A stretch of DNA of 64,000 bases. Source: Halorubrum sp. JWXQ-INN 858. GTDB taxonomy: Archaea; Halobacteriota; Halobacteria; Halobacteriales; Haloferacaceae. The position numbers were made by a program, and so were the translations under genes. The stretch spans positions 60,184 to 124,183 of the forward strand of contig NZ_WUAX01000006.1 of the NCBI RefSeq assembly GCF_009806985.1, given 5' to 3'. The notes beneath the pieces were generated by a model. The model saw only the letters and a program-made list of their open reading frames with translations, did no database searches and had not been told where the DNA came from. This document shows, in pieces, positions 43,060 to 51,003 of the stretch; positions within the stretch are counted from its first letter, which is position 1, and each line of letters opens with the position of its first letter.

Positions 43060-43958
43060 GCCCGCGACCGTCCTCCCGGGACGCGTCGTCACCTCGAGAC
43101 GCGTCGTCACCCCACGACGCGTCGTCGGGCGAAGCCACGGCATCCCACCGCGGACCGTGGCCGGCGGACGGGCCGTTCCTCGTCGCCGCCAGCCTCAGCG
43201 GCGAGGCGAACGCGGCGTGGGCGCGGGCGGCGAGCACGCACGTCGACGTCGCGGTCCTCGGCGGGATCGCGCTCGACCCGGCCAGCCGCGCGGCCGCGCG
43301 GGACCTCGTCGCCCGCGAGCGGTCGGAGTTCCTCCCCGCCTCGCCGCCGGCGTTCATCGACCGCCAGCTCCAGGCGCTCGCGGACGCGCCGGTCCGGGCG
43401 GGCGTCAACGTCCGGAGCGCCACTCTCGACCCGATCCGGGAGGCCGCCGCGGTGTGTGCCGCACACGACGCGATCTGCGAGGTCAACGCGCACTGCCGGC
43501 AGCCCGAGCTGTGTGCGGTCGGCTGCGGTGAGTCGCTGCTGCGGGACGCCGACCGGCTCGCGGACGCGGTCGCCGCCGCGGTCGACGCGGGCGCGACGAC
43601 GGGCGTGAAGGTCCGCGCGGAGGTGCCCGGCGTCGATCTCGTCGCGGTCGCGGACGCGGTCGCGGCGGCGGGGGCCGACTGGTTCCACGTCGACGCGATG
43701 GACTCGGAGCCCGTCGTCGCCGACCTCGCGGCCGCGCGGGCGACCGCCGACTGGGACCTGACGCTCGTCGCCAACAACGGGGTCCGGGACCGGGCGACCG
43801 TCGCCGAATACGCCGCCCACGGCGCGGACGCCGTGAGCGTCGGACGGCCGACCGGGGCGACCGCCGATCCCCGAGTCCTCCCGCGGGTCGCCGACGCGGT
43901 CGCGGCGTGGCGCGACGGTCGGCCGTCCCCGCCGCCGACCGCGGGTGATCGCGAATGA
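43056..43958 (+). CDS. Dihydrouridine synthase-like TIM-barrel protein, specific role unknown
   Basis: The 300-residue protein starts with a repeat-rich tail (DASSP-type units) to about residue 35 and continues as a TIM barrel related to tRNA-dihydrouridine synthases and dihydroorotate dehydrogenases. [22 protein letters not shown] has three cysteines and is characteristic of an archaeal subfamily; it might bind a metal or cluster, or FMN through the later [17 protein letters not shown] and [28 protein letters not shown] strings. Its location between cofD and citG argues for cofactor metabolism rather than tRNA modification, but this is inference. It overlaps both neighbours by 4 bp. Confidence 0.7.
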   Translation: MSPRPSSRDASSPRDASSPHDASSGEATASHRGPWPADGPFLVAASLSGEANAAWARAASTHVDVAVLGGIALDPASRAAARDLVARERSEFLPASPPAFIDRQLQALADAPVRAGVNVRSATLDPIREAAAVCAAHDAICEVNAHCRQPELCAVGCGESLLRDADRLADAVAAAVDAGATTGVKVRAEVPGVDLVAVADAVAAAGADWFHVDAMDSEPVVADLAAARATADWDLTLVANNGVRDRATVAEYAAHGADAVSVGRPTGATADPRVLPRVADAVAAWRDGRPSPPPTAGDRE

Positions 43959-44977
43959 CGGGTGGGTCCGACGACGGAGCCGAGGGAGCCGAGCGAGCAG
44001 ACGGAGCCGAGCGAGCCGAGGAAGCCGAGGACCGGCCGCAGCCCGCTCGCTCCCCGGTCGACGACGCGACGCTCGCGCTGCTGTTGGAGGTCGCGGGGAC
44101 GCCGAAGCCGGGCAACGTCGACCGCCGTCGCGACCTCGCGGACCTCCGGTTCGAGTCGTTCCTCGGCGGGGCGGTCGGCGCGCGCGACGGGCTGGCGCGC
44201 GCGGCCCGTGGCGGGGCCGTCGGCGACGCGTTCGAGCGGGCGGTCACCGGGATGGCCGACCGCGCGGGGACGAACACGCAGTTCGGGTGCCTGCTCCTCC
44301 TGACGCCGCTGGTCCGGGCGACCGCCGCGGGCGACCTCTCTCCGGGCGGCGTCGACCGCGTGGCCCGGGCGACGACCGTCGACGACGCGGTCGCCTTCTA
44401 CCGGGCGTTCGAACGCGTCGACGTCGCGGTCGGCGACCCGCCCGCCGACGCCGCCGCCCTCGACGTCCGCCGCGGGGGCGACGCCGAGCCCACGCTCCGC
44501 GAGCGCGACCTCGACCTTCGGGACGTGCTCGCGCTGTCTGCGAGCCCCTCGGCCGACGCGACGGGAGCGGAGCCGACGGAGGGGAAAGGGGGAGCCGACG
44601 GAGCCGCCGCGGCGGACGCGGTCCCGGACCGGAACGCCCAGGAGTGGATCGACGGGTTCCCGCGGACGTTCCGCGCGGCCCGGTGGATCGCCGGCGACGA
44701 GGGGCCGGTCGCGGACCGCGCGGCCCGGGCGTTCCTCAGGCAGCTCGCTCGCGAGCCCGACACGCTCGTCGCGACGGCCCGCGGTCCGGACGTCGCCCGC
44801 GAGGCCAGCCGCCGGGCCGCGGCCCTCGTCGACGACGGCGGACGCGTCGATCTCGCGGCCGCCGAGGACCTCGCGGAGGCGTTCGTCGCGGAGGGAATAA
44901 ACCCCGGAACGACCGCCGACCTGACCTGCGCCGCGCTGTACGTCGCGCTGCGCCGCGGCGTGGAGGTGCGGTCGTGA
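43955..44977 (+). CDS. CitG / triphosphoribosyl-dephospho-CoA synthase-like protein
   Basis: The 340-residue protein belongs to the CitG/MdcB family; signature strings are AGTPKPGNVDRRRDLADLRFESFL and EGINPGTTADLTCAALYVALRRG. Bacterial CitG makes the prosthetic-group precursor of citrate lyase, yet no citrate lyase genes are present and archaeal members have no proven reaction. A haloarchaeal insert at about residues 190-225 and an acidic N-terminal tail are extra. Overlaps on both sides (ATGA before, GTGA after) place it firmly in the cofD operon, so a phosphoribosyl or nucleotide transfer step of an unknown cofactor is a reasonable guess. Confidence 0.8.
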   Translation: MTGGSDDGAEGAERADGAERAEEAEDRPQPARSPVDDATLALLLEVAGTPKPGNVDRRRDLADLRFESFLGGAVGARDGLARAARGGAVGDAFERAVTGMADRAGTNTQFGCLLLLTPLVRATAAGDLSPGGVDRVARATTVDDAVAFYRAFERVDVAVGDPPADAAALDVRRGGDAEPTLRERDLDLRDVLALSASPSADATGAEPTEGKGGADGAAAADAVPDRNAQEWIDGFPRTFRAARWIAGDEGPVADRAARAFLRQLAREPDTLVATARGPDVAREASRRAAALVDDGGRVDLAAAEDLAEAFVAEGINPGTTADLTCAALYVALRRGVEVRS

Positions 44978-45636
44978 GCGACGACGCCGAGGAGTCGGCG
45001 GCGTGGCCCGTCGAGCTGTGCGGCGTCACCGAGTCGGTGGTCGCGACGCTCGGTCCGAACGGGCTGTGGAACGCCGCGGCGCTCGGCCTGCACGCGCCCG
45101 CGAATCCGGGGGACCCCGTCACCGCGCGGACGTACGGGCGGACCCGGACCTGGCGGAACTTCGAGGAGCGCGGCGGCGGGGTCGTCCAGTTCACGTCGGA
45201 CCCCCGCGAGTTCGTCGACGCCGCGTTGACGGTCCGCGAGTCGCCGGAGCGGATCCTGCCGAACGCGGACGCCTGGGTTGAGGTGACCGTCGAGGCGGTC
45301 GGCGCGGAGACCGCCGGCGACACCACGATCCGGACGTGGGAGCTGACGCCGGTCGCGGCCGGGACGATCGCCGAGCGCGTCCCGACGATCAACCGCGGCT
45401 TCGGGGCGACGATCGACGCCACCGTGGCTGCCTCCCGGCTCGACGTTCCGGGGTTCGAGACGGACGCCCTGCTCGACCGGCTCGGCTACTTCGCGGACGT
45501 CGTCGAGCGCTGCGGCGGTCCGCGCGAGCGCGAGGCGTTCGCGCGGATCGACGACGCGACGGGATGGCGCGACCGCGCCGCGAAGCGGCGAAGGGGAGAC
45601 GAGGAAGGCAACATGAGCAGCGGAACCGGGACGTAG
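44974..45636 (+). CDS. DUF447-family protein
   Basis: The 220-residue protein starts at a GTG overlapping the citG stop (GTGA). It has the DUF447 pattern VELCGVTESVVATLGPNGLWNAAALGLHAPA, VTARTYGRTRTWRNFEERGGGVVQFTSDPREFVDAAL and TINRGFGATIDATVAASRL. The family has a flavin-reductase-like split barrel, but no reaction is established. From memory, DUF447 and CitG-like genes also accompany tetrahydromethanopterin synthesis genes in methylotrophic bacteria and in methanogens. It is the last gene of the operon and converges on pgk. Confidence 0.82.
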   Translation: MSDDAEESAAWPVELCGVTESVVATLGPNGLWNAAALGLHAPANPGDPVTARTYGRTRTWRNFEERGGGVVQFTSDPREFVDAALTVRESPERILPNADAWVEVTVEAVGAETAGDTTIRTWELTPVAAGTIAERVPTINRGFGATIDATVAASRLDVPGFETDALLDRLGYFADVVERCGGPREREAFARIDDATGWRDRAAKRRRGDEEGNMSSGTGT

Positions 45637-45689
45637 GGGGAGAAGCCGAGAGAGCGCCGGAGAGCGCCGAGAGAGGGTCGGAGACCGGG

Positions 45690-46910
45690 CTACGCCTCCG
45701 CGCTCGCCTCGAGCAGCTCGACGGCCGGTAGCGGCTCGCCGGTGAGCGCGCGGATGTACGCGCCGCCGGCGATGGAGACGTGCGAGAAGTCGGCCTCGTC
45801 CAGCCCGTACATCTCGATCGCTCGGGAGGTGTCGCCGCCGCCGACGACCGAAAAGCAGTCGGTGTCGGCGATCGCTTCGAGCACGCCGACGGTCCCGACC
45901 GAGAAGCGCTCGTCCTCGAAGACGCCGAGCGCCCCCTTCACGAACACCGCGTCGGACTCGCGGATCAGGGGGTCGTACGCCTCGACGGTCCCGGTGCCGA
46001 CGTCGAGGTACGCGACCGTCTTCTCGTCGATGTCCGCGACCCGGTGTTCGGCGCGGTCGCCGTCGGCGTCCTCGTAGGCGAGGTCGGTCGCGAGGTGGAC
46101 CTCGTCGGCACGGGCCGCCAAGATCTCCTCGACGACCTCGTGGTTCGCCGCCCACTGCTCGTCGAACAGGTCCATCCCCTCGAGGTCACGGCCGACGGGG
46201 TGTCCCGCCGCGCGCAAGAAGAGCTCCCCGGCGACGCCGCCGAGCAGGAAGCGGTCGACCGTCCCCTCCAACGCGTCCATCACGCCGATCACGTCGGTCG
46301 CCTTCGTCCCGCCGACGACCATCGTGACGGGACCGTCGAACTCCTTGCGGGCGATGGCGGTGTTCGCCTCGTACTCCGACTGCATCACGCGGCCGGCGTA
46401 CGCGGGGAGAACGAGGGGGAAGCCGACCAGCGAGGCGTGCTTCCGATGGGCGGCGGAGTAGGCGTCGTTGACGTACGCGTCGAACAGCGGCGCGAGCGTT
46501 CGCACGAACTCCGTGTCGGCCTTCTCCTCGGGCGACGCCTCGGGCAGTTCGTCCCCGCACATCCGGGTGTTCTCCAACAGGAGCACCTCGCCGGCGGCGA
46601 GCGCCTCGATGGCCGCGACGGCCTCGTCGCCGTAGGTGTCGGCGACGAAGCCGACGTCGCGTCCGATGTGGTCGGCGAGGATCGCGGCGTGGCCCGACAG
46701 CGACGTGAAGTCGCCGCCGCCCGGGCGGCCCTGGTGGGCCAGACACGCGACGCGGTGGCCCGCCTCCGCAAGCTCGCGGACGGTCCGGGCGTGGCGTTCG
46801 AAGCGGCGGTTGTCCTGCGGCTCGCCGTCCTCGATCGGCGAGTTGAGGTCGAGTCGTACGAGCACGGTGGCGTCGTCGGGCAGGTCGTCGAGGGTTCTGA
46901 AGGTGGACAT
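45690..46910 (-). CDS. pgk: Phosphoglycerate kinase
   Basis: The 406-residue glycolytic/gluconeogenic kinase has VLVRLDLNSPIEDGEPQDNRRF (substrate loop), HQGRPGGGDFTSLSGHAAIL, LLENTRMCGDELPE, VMVVGGTKATDVIGVMDALE-like and the nucleotide loop SVVGGGDTSRAIEMYGLDE-like sequences, with the C-terminal SIAGGAYIRALTGEPLPAVELL. It follows gap on the same strand with a 91-bp gap, giving a gap-pgk unit for lower glycolysis and gluconeogenesis. Confidence 0.95.
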   Translation of the reverse strand: MSTFRTLDDLPDDATVLVRLDLNSPIEDGEPQDNRRFERHARTVRELAEAGHRVACLAHQGRPGGGDFTSLSGHAAILADHIGRDVGFVADTYGDEAVAAIEALAAGEVLLLENTRMCGDELPEASPEEKADTEFVRTLAPLFDAYVNDAYSAAHRKHASLVGFPLVLPAYAGRVMQSEYEANTAIARKEFDGPVTMVVGGTKATDVIGVMDALEGTVDRFLLGGVAGELFLRAAGHPVGRDLEGMDLFDEQWAANHEVVEEILAARADEVHLATDLAYEDADGDRAEHRVADIDEKTVAYLDVGTGTVEAYDPLIRESDAVFVKGALGVFEDERFSVGTVGVLEAIADTDCFSVVGGGDTSRAIEMYGLDEADFSHVSIAGGAYIRALTGEPLPAVELLEASAEA

Positions 46911-47001
46911 GGGTGTCGGGTCGGGTCGGCGGTATGTATCTCTGGGGGATCCGCGGTGGGCGGTGGTGGTCGTGGTCGGTGGTCGTCGACCGCGGGGACG
47001 C

Positions 47002-48054
47002 TTACGACTCGTCGGTGACGTACGCCGCCGTGTCGAGCATCCGGTTCGAGAAGCCGTACTCGTTGTCGTACCACGTGAGGACCTTCAGGAGCGTCCCGTC
47101 GCCGACGACGTTCGTCGACTGGAGGTCGACGTAGCTGGAGAACGGGAGGCCGACGATGTCGCTGGAGACGACCTCGTCGTCGGTGTAGCCCAGAACGCCC
47201 GCGAGCGGCCCCGAGTCGGCGGCGTCACGGAACGCGTCGTTGACGGCCTCGGCGGTGACGGGCTCGTCGAGCGCGACGACGAACTCCGTGATCGAGCCGT
47301 TCGGGACGGGGACGCGGATCGCCATTCCGTCGATCTTCCCCTCGAGCTGGGGGAGGATCTCGGTCGCCGCGCCGGCCGCGCCGGTGGACGTCGGGACGAT
47401 GTTCTCGGCGGCGGCGCGCCCGCGTCGGGTCTTCGCCTTGGGGCCGTCGATGAGCGTCTGTGAGCCGGTGTACGCGTGGACGGTCGTCAGGGTGCCGGCC
47501 TCGATGCCGAACTCCTCGTCGAGCACCTGCGCGACGGGCGTGATGGAGTTCGTCGTACAGGAGGCGTTCGAGACGACGTCCTCGCCGTCGTACTCCTCGT
47601 GGTTGACGCCGTACACGAGCTGTTTGACGGGCGCTTCCCCCTTCGGGGGCGCGGAGATGACGACCTTCCCCGCGCCGCCCTCGAGGTGACCGCTCGCCTC
47701 CTCCTTCGTACGGAACACGCCGGTACACTCGAGCACGACGTCGACGTCGAGGTCCCCCCATGGGAGGTCCGCGGGGTCCTGGACGTTGAACAGCGACACC
47801 GAGGTGTCGCCGATCACGAGCGACTCGTCGTCGAGCTCGACGCCGTCGAGCCGACCCATGACGGTGTCGTACTTCGCGAGGTACGCCATGTCCTCGAAGT
47901 CCATCACGTCGTTGATGCCGACGAGCTCGATGCGTGGGTCCTCGAGGACCGCGCGGAACACGTTCCGCCCGATGCGACCGAAGCCGTTCAGGCCGATGCG
48001 CACCACGTCGTCGTCCGCCACGTCGTCCGCGGCGCCGAGATACGATTTACTCAT
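47002..48054 (-). CDS. gapB: Type I glyceraldehyde-3-phosphate dehydrogenase
   Basis: The 350-residue enzyme has the NAD(P)-binding IGLNGFGRIGRNVFRA near residue 20, the active site NASCTTN with Cys166, and the C-terminal VLTWYDNEYGFSNRMLDTAAYV. It is of the bacterial (phosphorylating, type I) class found in haloarchaea beside or instead of the archaeal class II enzyme. An N-terminal extension of about 16 residues precedes the Rossmann core. AATTTAAG on the minus strand (about 48076-48084) fixes the start. Whether it serves glycolysis or gluconeogenesis cannot be read here; the symbol gapB is tentative. Confidence 0.92.
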   Translation of the reverse strand: MSKSYLGAADDVADDDVVRIGLNGFGRIGRNVFRAVLEDPRIELVGINDVMDFEDMAYLAKYDTVMGRLDGVELDDESLVIGDTSVSLFNVQDPADLPWGDLDVDVVLECTGVFRTKEEASGHLEGGAGKVVISAPPKGEAPVKQLVYGVNHEEYDGEDVVSNASCTTNSITPVAQVLDEEFGIEAGTLTTVHAYTGSQTLIDGPKAKTRRGRAAAENIVPTSTGAAGAATEILPQLEGKIDGMAIRVPVPNGSITEFVVALDEPVTAEAVNDAFRDAADSGPLAGVLGYTDDEVVSSDIVGLPFSSYVDLQSTNVVGDGTLLKVLTWYDNEYGFSNRMLDTAAYVTDES

Positions 48055-48226
48055 ATACGAATAAGTGGGGCGCAGCTACTTAAATTCGACCGAGTCGCGC
48101 TCGGGCGGGGATGGGGGCGGTCTCGACGCTCGTCGCGCATCCGTGTTTCAGTCGCGCTGGCGTCGGATAACGGCGAATACGTGCGTGGACAGAAGGCTTA
48201 TCGGGACCACGGTCTTCACGTGGGGT

Positions 48227-48604
48227 ATGGACAGAGACGACCGTGACGATCCGTTCGGGGACTTCTTCGAGGAGATCGAACGGATGATGAACGAGATGGC
48301 CGGCGCGAGCGCCGGCGTCGAGGACGCCGGCTTCGGATCGGAGACGCACGTGGACGCGTACACGACCGACGAGCGCGTCCGACTCGTCGCGGACCTCCCC
48401 GCCGTCTCGAAGGAGCAGCTCTCCCTCCAGTGTGACGGGGAGTCGATCACCATCTCCGCGGCGTCCGACCGGCGGGAGTACGACGAGACCGTCGACCTCC
48501 CCGTCCCGGTCGACGAGCACTCCGGCAGCGCGACGTTCAACAACGGCGTGCTCGAGGTCGAGTTCGACCGCGACGACGACTCCGCCTCCATCGACGTCGT
48601 CTAA
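48227..48604 (+). CDS. Small heat-shock protein, Hsp20 family
   Basis: The 125-residue protein has a charged N-terminal arm (DPFGDFFEEIERMMNEMAG) and a compact alpha-crystallin domain from about residue 40 (ETHVDAYTTDERVRLVADLPAVSKEQLSLQCDGESITISA) to the GVLEVEFDRDDD strand. It is a holdase chaperone and lacks a C-terminal IXI motif. GGCTTATCGG at about 48195-48204 gives a leaderless start at 48227. It is divergent from gap. Confidence 0.9.
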   Translation: MDRDDRDDPFGDFFEEIERMMNEMAGASAGVEDAGFGSETHVDAYTTDERVRLVADLPAVSKEQLSLQCDGESITISAASDRREYDETVDLPVPVDEHSGSATFNNGVLEVEFDRDDDSASIDVV

Positions 48605-48643
48605 GGGCCGTCGAGACGCCCGTTCGACGCCTCTCCCGGTGCC

Positions 48644-49561
48644 CTATTCCTGCGTCGAAACGCGCTCGATCAGCCCCGCGAGCCGGTCGTAGAAACCCGG
48701 CTCGTACTTCGTCGCCGCGTCCACCGTCGGGCGGGCGTTCGTCTCGTTGACGAGGAGCCGACCGTCGGTCGCGAGCAGGTCCACCCCGAGGTAGTCGATC
48801 CCGAGCGTCGCGGCGGTCCGCTCCGCGAGTTCGCGCGCGTCGTCGTCGAGGTCGACACCGCGTGCGTCCGCGCCGCGGTGGACGTTGTGCTTCCAGCGCC
48901 CCGCGGTGAGGGCGCCCGCGGGCAGCTCGCGCCGGACCGCGCCCGCGTACGTCCCGTCGACGACCATCGCGCGGTAGTCGCGCGCGTCCGGGAGGAACTC
49001 CTGGATCAGGTACGACTTGTCCCCCGTCGCGCGGTAGTCGTGGGCGAGGTTCAGGTAGTCGACGATCCCGAACAGCGAGTCGAGGTCGGCCGCCTTCGCC
49101 ACGCCGATCCCCCGCGTCGCGGAGTTGGGCTTGACGACGACCGGAAACGAGAAATCGGCGACCGCGTCGGCGACGACGTCGTCGTCGACCGGGTTCGAGA
49201 CCATCGTCGTCCGGGGGACGGGGAGGTCCGCCCGGTCGAGCGCGGCGATCACGCCCGCCTTGTTCCGCGAGGTCACCACGGCGTCGCGACCGTTCACCCA
49301 CGGGATCGACAGCCGCGCGTCGATCGCGCCGCCCTCCATGAGCCGCGAGGGGTAGACGAAGCCGACGTCGAACCGGTCGTCCGTGCCGTCCGCGCCGTGT
49401 GCGACCGCACCGTCCGCACCGCCCGTGCCTGTCACGCCGCCGGAGACGCGGATCGCCCGCTCTTTCGCGCGGAGGTGTTCGACCGCGATCCCGCGCTCGG
49501 CGAGCGGCGCACGGATCCGGTCGAGGGTCTCCGCGTCGGTCGTCACGGCGAGTCGGAGCAT
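48644..49561 (-). CDS. RimK-like ATP-grasp ligase
   Basis: The 305-residue protein has the ATP-grasp fold: PFVVVKPNSATRGIGV-type phosphate loop (read FPVVVKPNSATRGIGVAKA), IQEFLPDARDYRAMVVDGTYAGAVRRELPAG, and the metal region YLGVDLLATDGRLLVNETNARPTVDAATKYE. Such ligases add glutamate or other amino acids to proteins, cofactors (F420 by CofE-independent routes) or lysine-biosynthesis carriers; the substrate here is unknown. TTTAAGTCG on the minus strand at about 49583-49591 places the start at 49561. Confidence 0.85.
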   Translation of the reverse strand: MLRLAVTTDAETLDRIRAPLAERGIAVEHLRAKERAIRVSGGVTGTGGADGAVAHGADGTDDRFDVGFVYPSRLMEGGAIDARLSIPWVNGRDAVVTSRNKAGVIAALDRADLPVPRTTMVSNPVDDDVVADAVADFSFPVVVKPNSATRGIGVAKAADLDSLFGIVDYLNLAHDYRATGDKSYLIQEFLPDARDYRAMVVDGTYAGAVRRELPAGALTAGRWKHNVHRGADARGVDLDDDARELAERTAATLGIDYLGVDLLATDGRLLVNETNARPTVDAATKYEPGFYDRLAGLIERVSTQE

Positions 49562-49698
49562 GCCCGTCGTTCCGTTCGGCGACGACTTAAACCCGTCACG
49601 GACGGCCGAGCTCCGGGGACGGAGGCCCCTGGAAGCGTGGTTCCACGGTTCGTCGTTCGAAACCTTCTTCAGCCCCGTGGGCACAGAATTCATCGAGT

Positions 49699-49714
49699 TT
49701 TTGGCCAACCTAAA
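49699..49714. promoter_or_regulatory. Weaker DtxR-type iron box
   Basis: TTTTGG-CCAA-CCTAAA is an inverted repeat with one mismatch in the arms. It lies just before the TATA-like CCTTATTAC of the iron-transport gene and resembles the stronger box at 49731. Confidence 0.55.
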
Positions 49715-49730
49715 CCGGAACCCTTATTAC

Positions 49731-49748
49731 TTTTAGGTCGGCCTAAAA
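49731..49748. promoter_or_regulatory. DtxR/Idr-type iron operator
   Basis: TTTTAGG-TCGG-CCTAAAA has perfect 7-bp arms and lies between the TATA box and the start codon of the iron-binding lipoprotein gene. It matches the TTAGG/CCTAA pattern bound by DtxR-family iron regulators, so iron-dependent repression is expected. Confidence 0.75.
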
Positions 49749-49753
49749 TAACC

Positions 49754-50893
49754 ATGGGAGACGATCCGACCAGCCGATCCGCGCCGCTCACGAGCCGCCG
49801 TCGGTTTCTCGGGCTCGCGGGGGCGACCGGGAGCGTCGCGGTCGCCGGGTGTACCGGGATCCTCGGTGGCGGGGACGACGGCGATCCGTTCGACGACTAC
49901 GGTCCGCAGGGCGCGGCGCTCGAGTCCTCGGCGGTCTCCTGGGACGACCTCGGGGACCTCGAAGGGGAACTGACGGTGTACTCCGGGCGCACCCGCGACC
50001 AGATCGATCCGCTGTTCGAGGCGATCGAGGACGCGTACGACGACTTCACGATCAACCGCGACTACGACGACAACTCCGCACAGCTCAACAAGATCAACGA
50101 GGAGGGCGAAGGGAGCCCCGCCGACGTGTTCTACACGCAGTCGTCCGGGGCGCTCGCGTCGCTCAAGCGGGACGGGCTCGTCCGAACCCTTCCCGAGGAC
50201 GTCATCGGGGCGGTCGACGACAACTACAGCGACCCTGACGGGACGTGGACCGGCGCGTCCGGGCGCGTCCGTGCGGTTCTGTACAACACCGACCGTTGGG
50301 AGGAGGACCTCCCGGACGACGTCTTCGCGTACGCCGAGGAGGAACGGTTCTGCGACGTCATCTCGACCCGGCCGAACTCCGGGACGTTCCGGTCGTTCAT
50401 CGTCGCGATGATCGAACTGGAGGGCGAGGACGCGGCCCGTGAGTGGATCCGCGCGATGGTCGAGGACCAGAACGCCACGCTGTACTCCGGCGGCTCCCAA
50501 CAGGCCGAGGAGGTGAACGCGGGCAACCAGGCGGTCGGGCTCGGCAACCAGTACTACGCCGGCCGCATCGTGGAGAACGACCCGGACGCCTCCATCGACA
50601 TCGCGTTCACCGACAACGACGCGGGCTGTCTGTTCAACGTCTCCGGGGTCGGGATCCTCAAGGCGGCCGACCGGCCGAACCTCGCCGCGGAGTTCACCCG
50701 CCACGTCCTCGCCGCCCAGGGCCAGGAGTTCTTCGTCGAGGTCAACGGCGAGTACCCGGTGCTCGACGGCGTCGACTACGTCGGCGACCTCCCGACGCTC
50801 GATGAGATCAACCCGCCGGCGTTCGACCTCAACGCCCTCGCCGACGTCGAGCGGGCGGTCGACCTGCTCCGTGACGAAGGGATGACGGTCTGA
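49754..50893 (+). CDS. Iron(III) ABC transporter substrate-binding lipoprotein
   Basis: The 379-residue protein has a Tat signal (SRRRFLGLAGATG, Arg15-17), a lipobox ending at Cys33 (VAVAGC) and then the FbpA-like domain: GELTVYSGRTRDQIDPLFEAIEDAYDD, PADVFYTQSSGALASL, and YYAGRIVENDPDASIDIAFTDNDAGCLFNVSGVGILKAADRPN. It is surface-anchored and captures ferric iron or a simple chelate. The start follows a TATA box flanked by two DtxR-type boxes, so it is presumably derepressed when iron is scarce. The permease gene follows after 110 bp. Confidence 0.92.
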   Translation: MGDDPTSRSAPLTSRRRFLGLAGATGSVAVAGCTGILGGGDDGDPFDDYGPQGAALESSAVSWDDLGDLEGELTVYSGRTRDQIDPLFEAIEDAYDDFTINRDYDDNSAQLNKINEEGEGSPADVFYTQSSGALASLKRDGLVRTLPEDVIGAVDDNYSDPDGTWTGASGRVRAVLYNTDRWEEDLPDDVFAYAEEERFCDVISTRPNSGTFRSFIVAMIELEGEDAAREWIRAMVEDQNATLYSGGSQQAEEVNAGNQAVGLGNQYYAGRIVENDPDASIDIAFTDNDAGCLFNVSGVGILKAADRPNLAAEFTRHVLAAQGQEFFVEVNGEYPVLDGVDYVGDLPTLDEINPPAFDLNALADVERAVDLLRDEGMTV

Positions 50894-51003
50894 CGCGCCG
50901 AACGCCCCGTCCGTCCCGTCCCGGACCGTATCCGCCCCTCACCGCGTCGACCCCCTATCAGAAGCCGTAAATCCCGCGGGGAAGAACCATCGTAGCGACA
51001 CTC

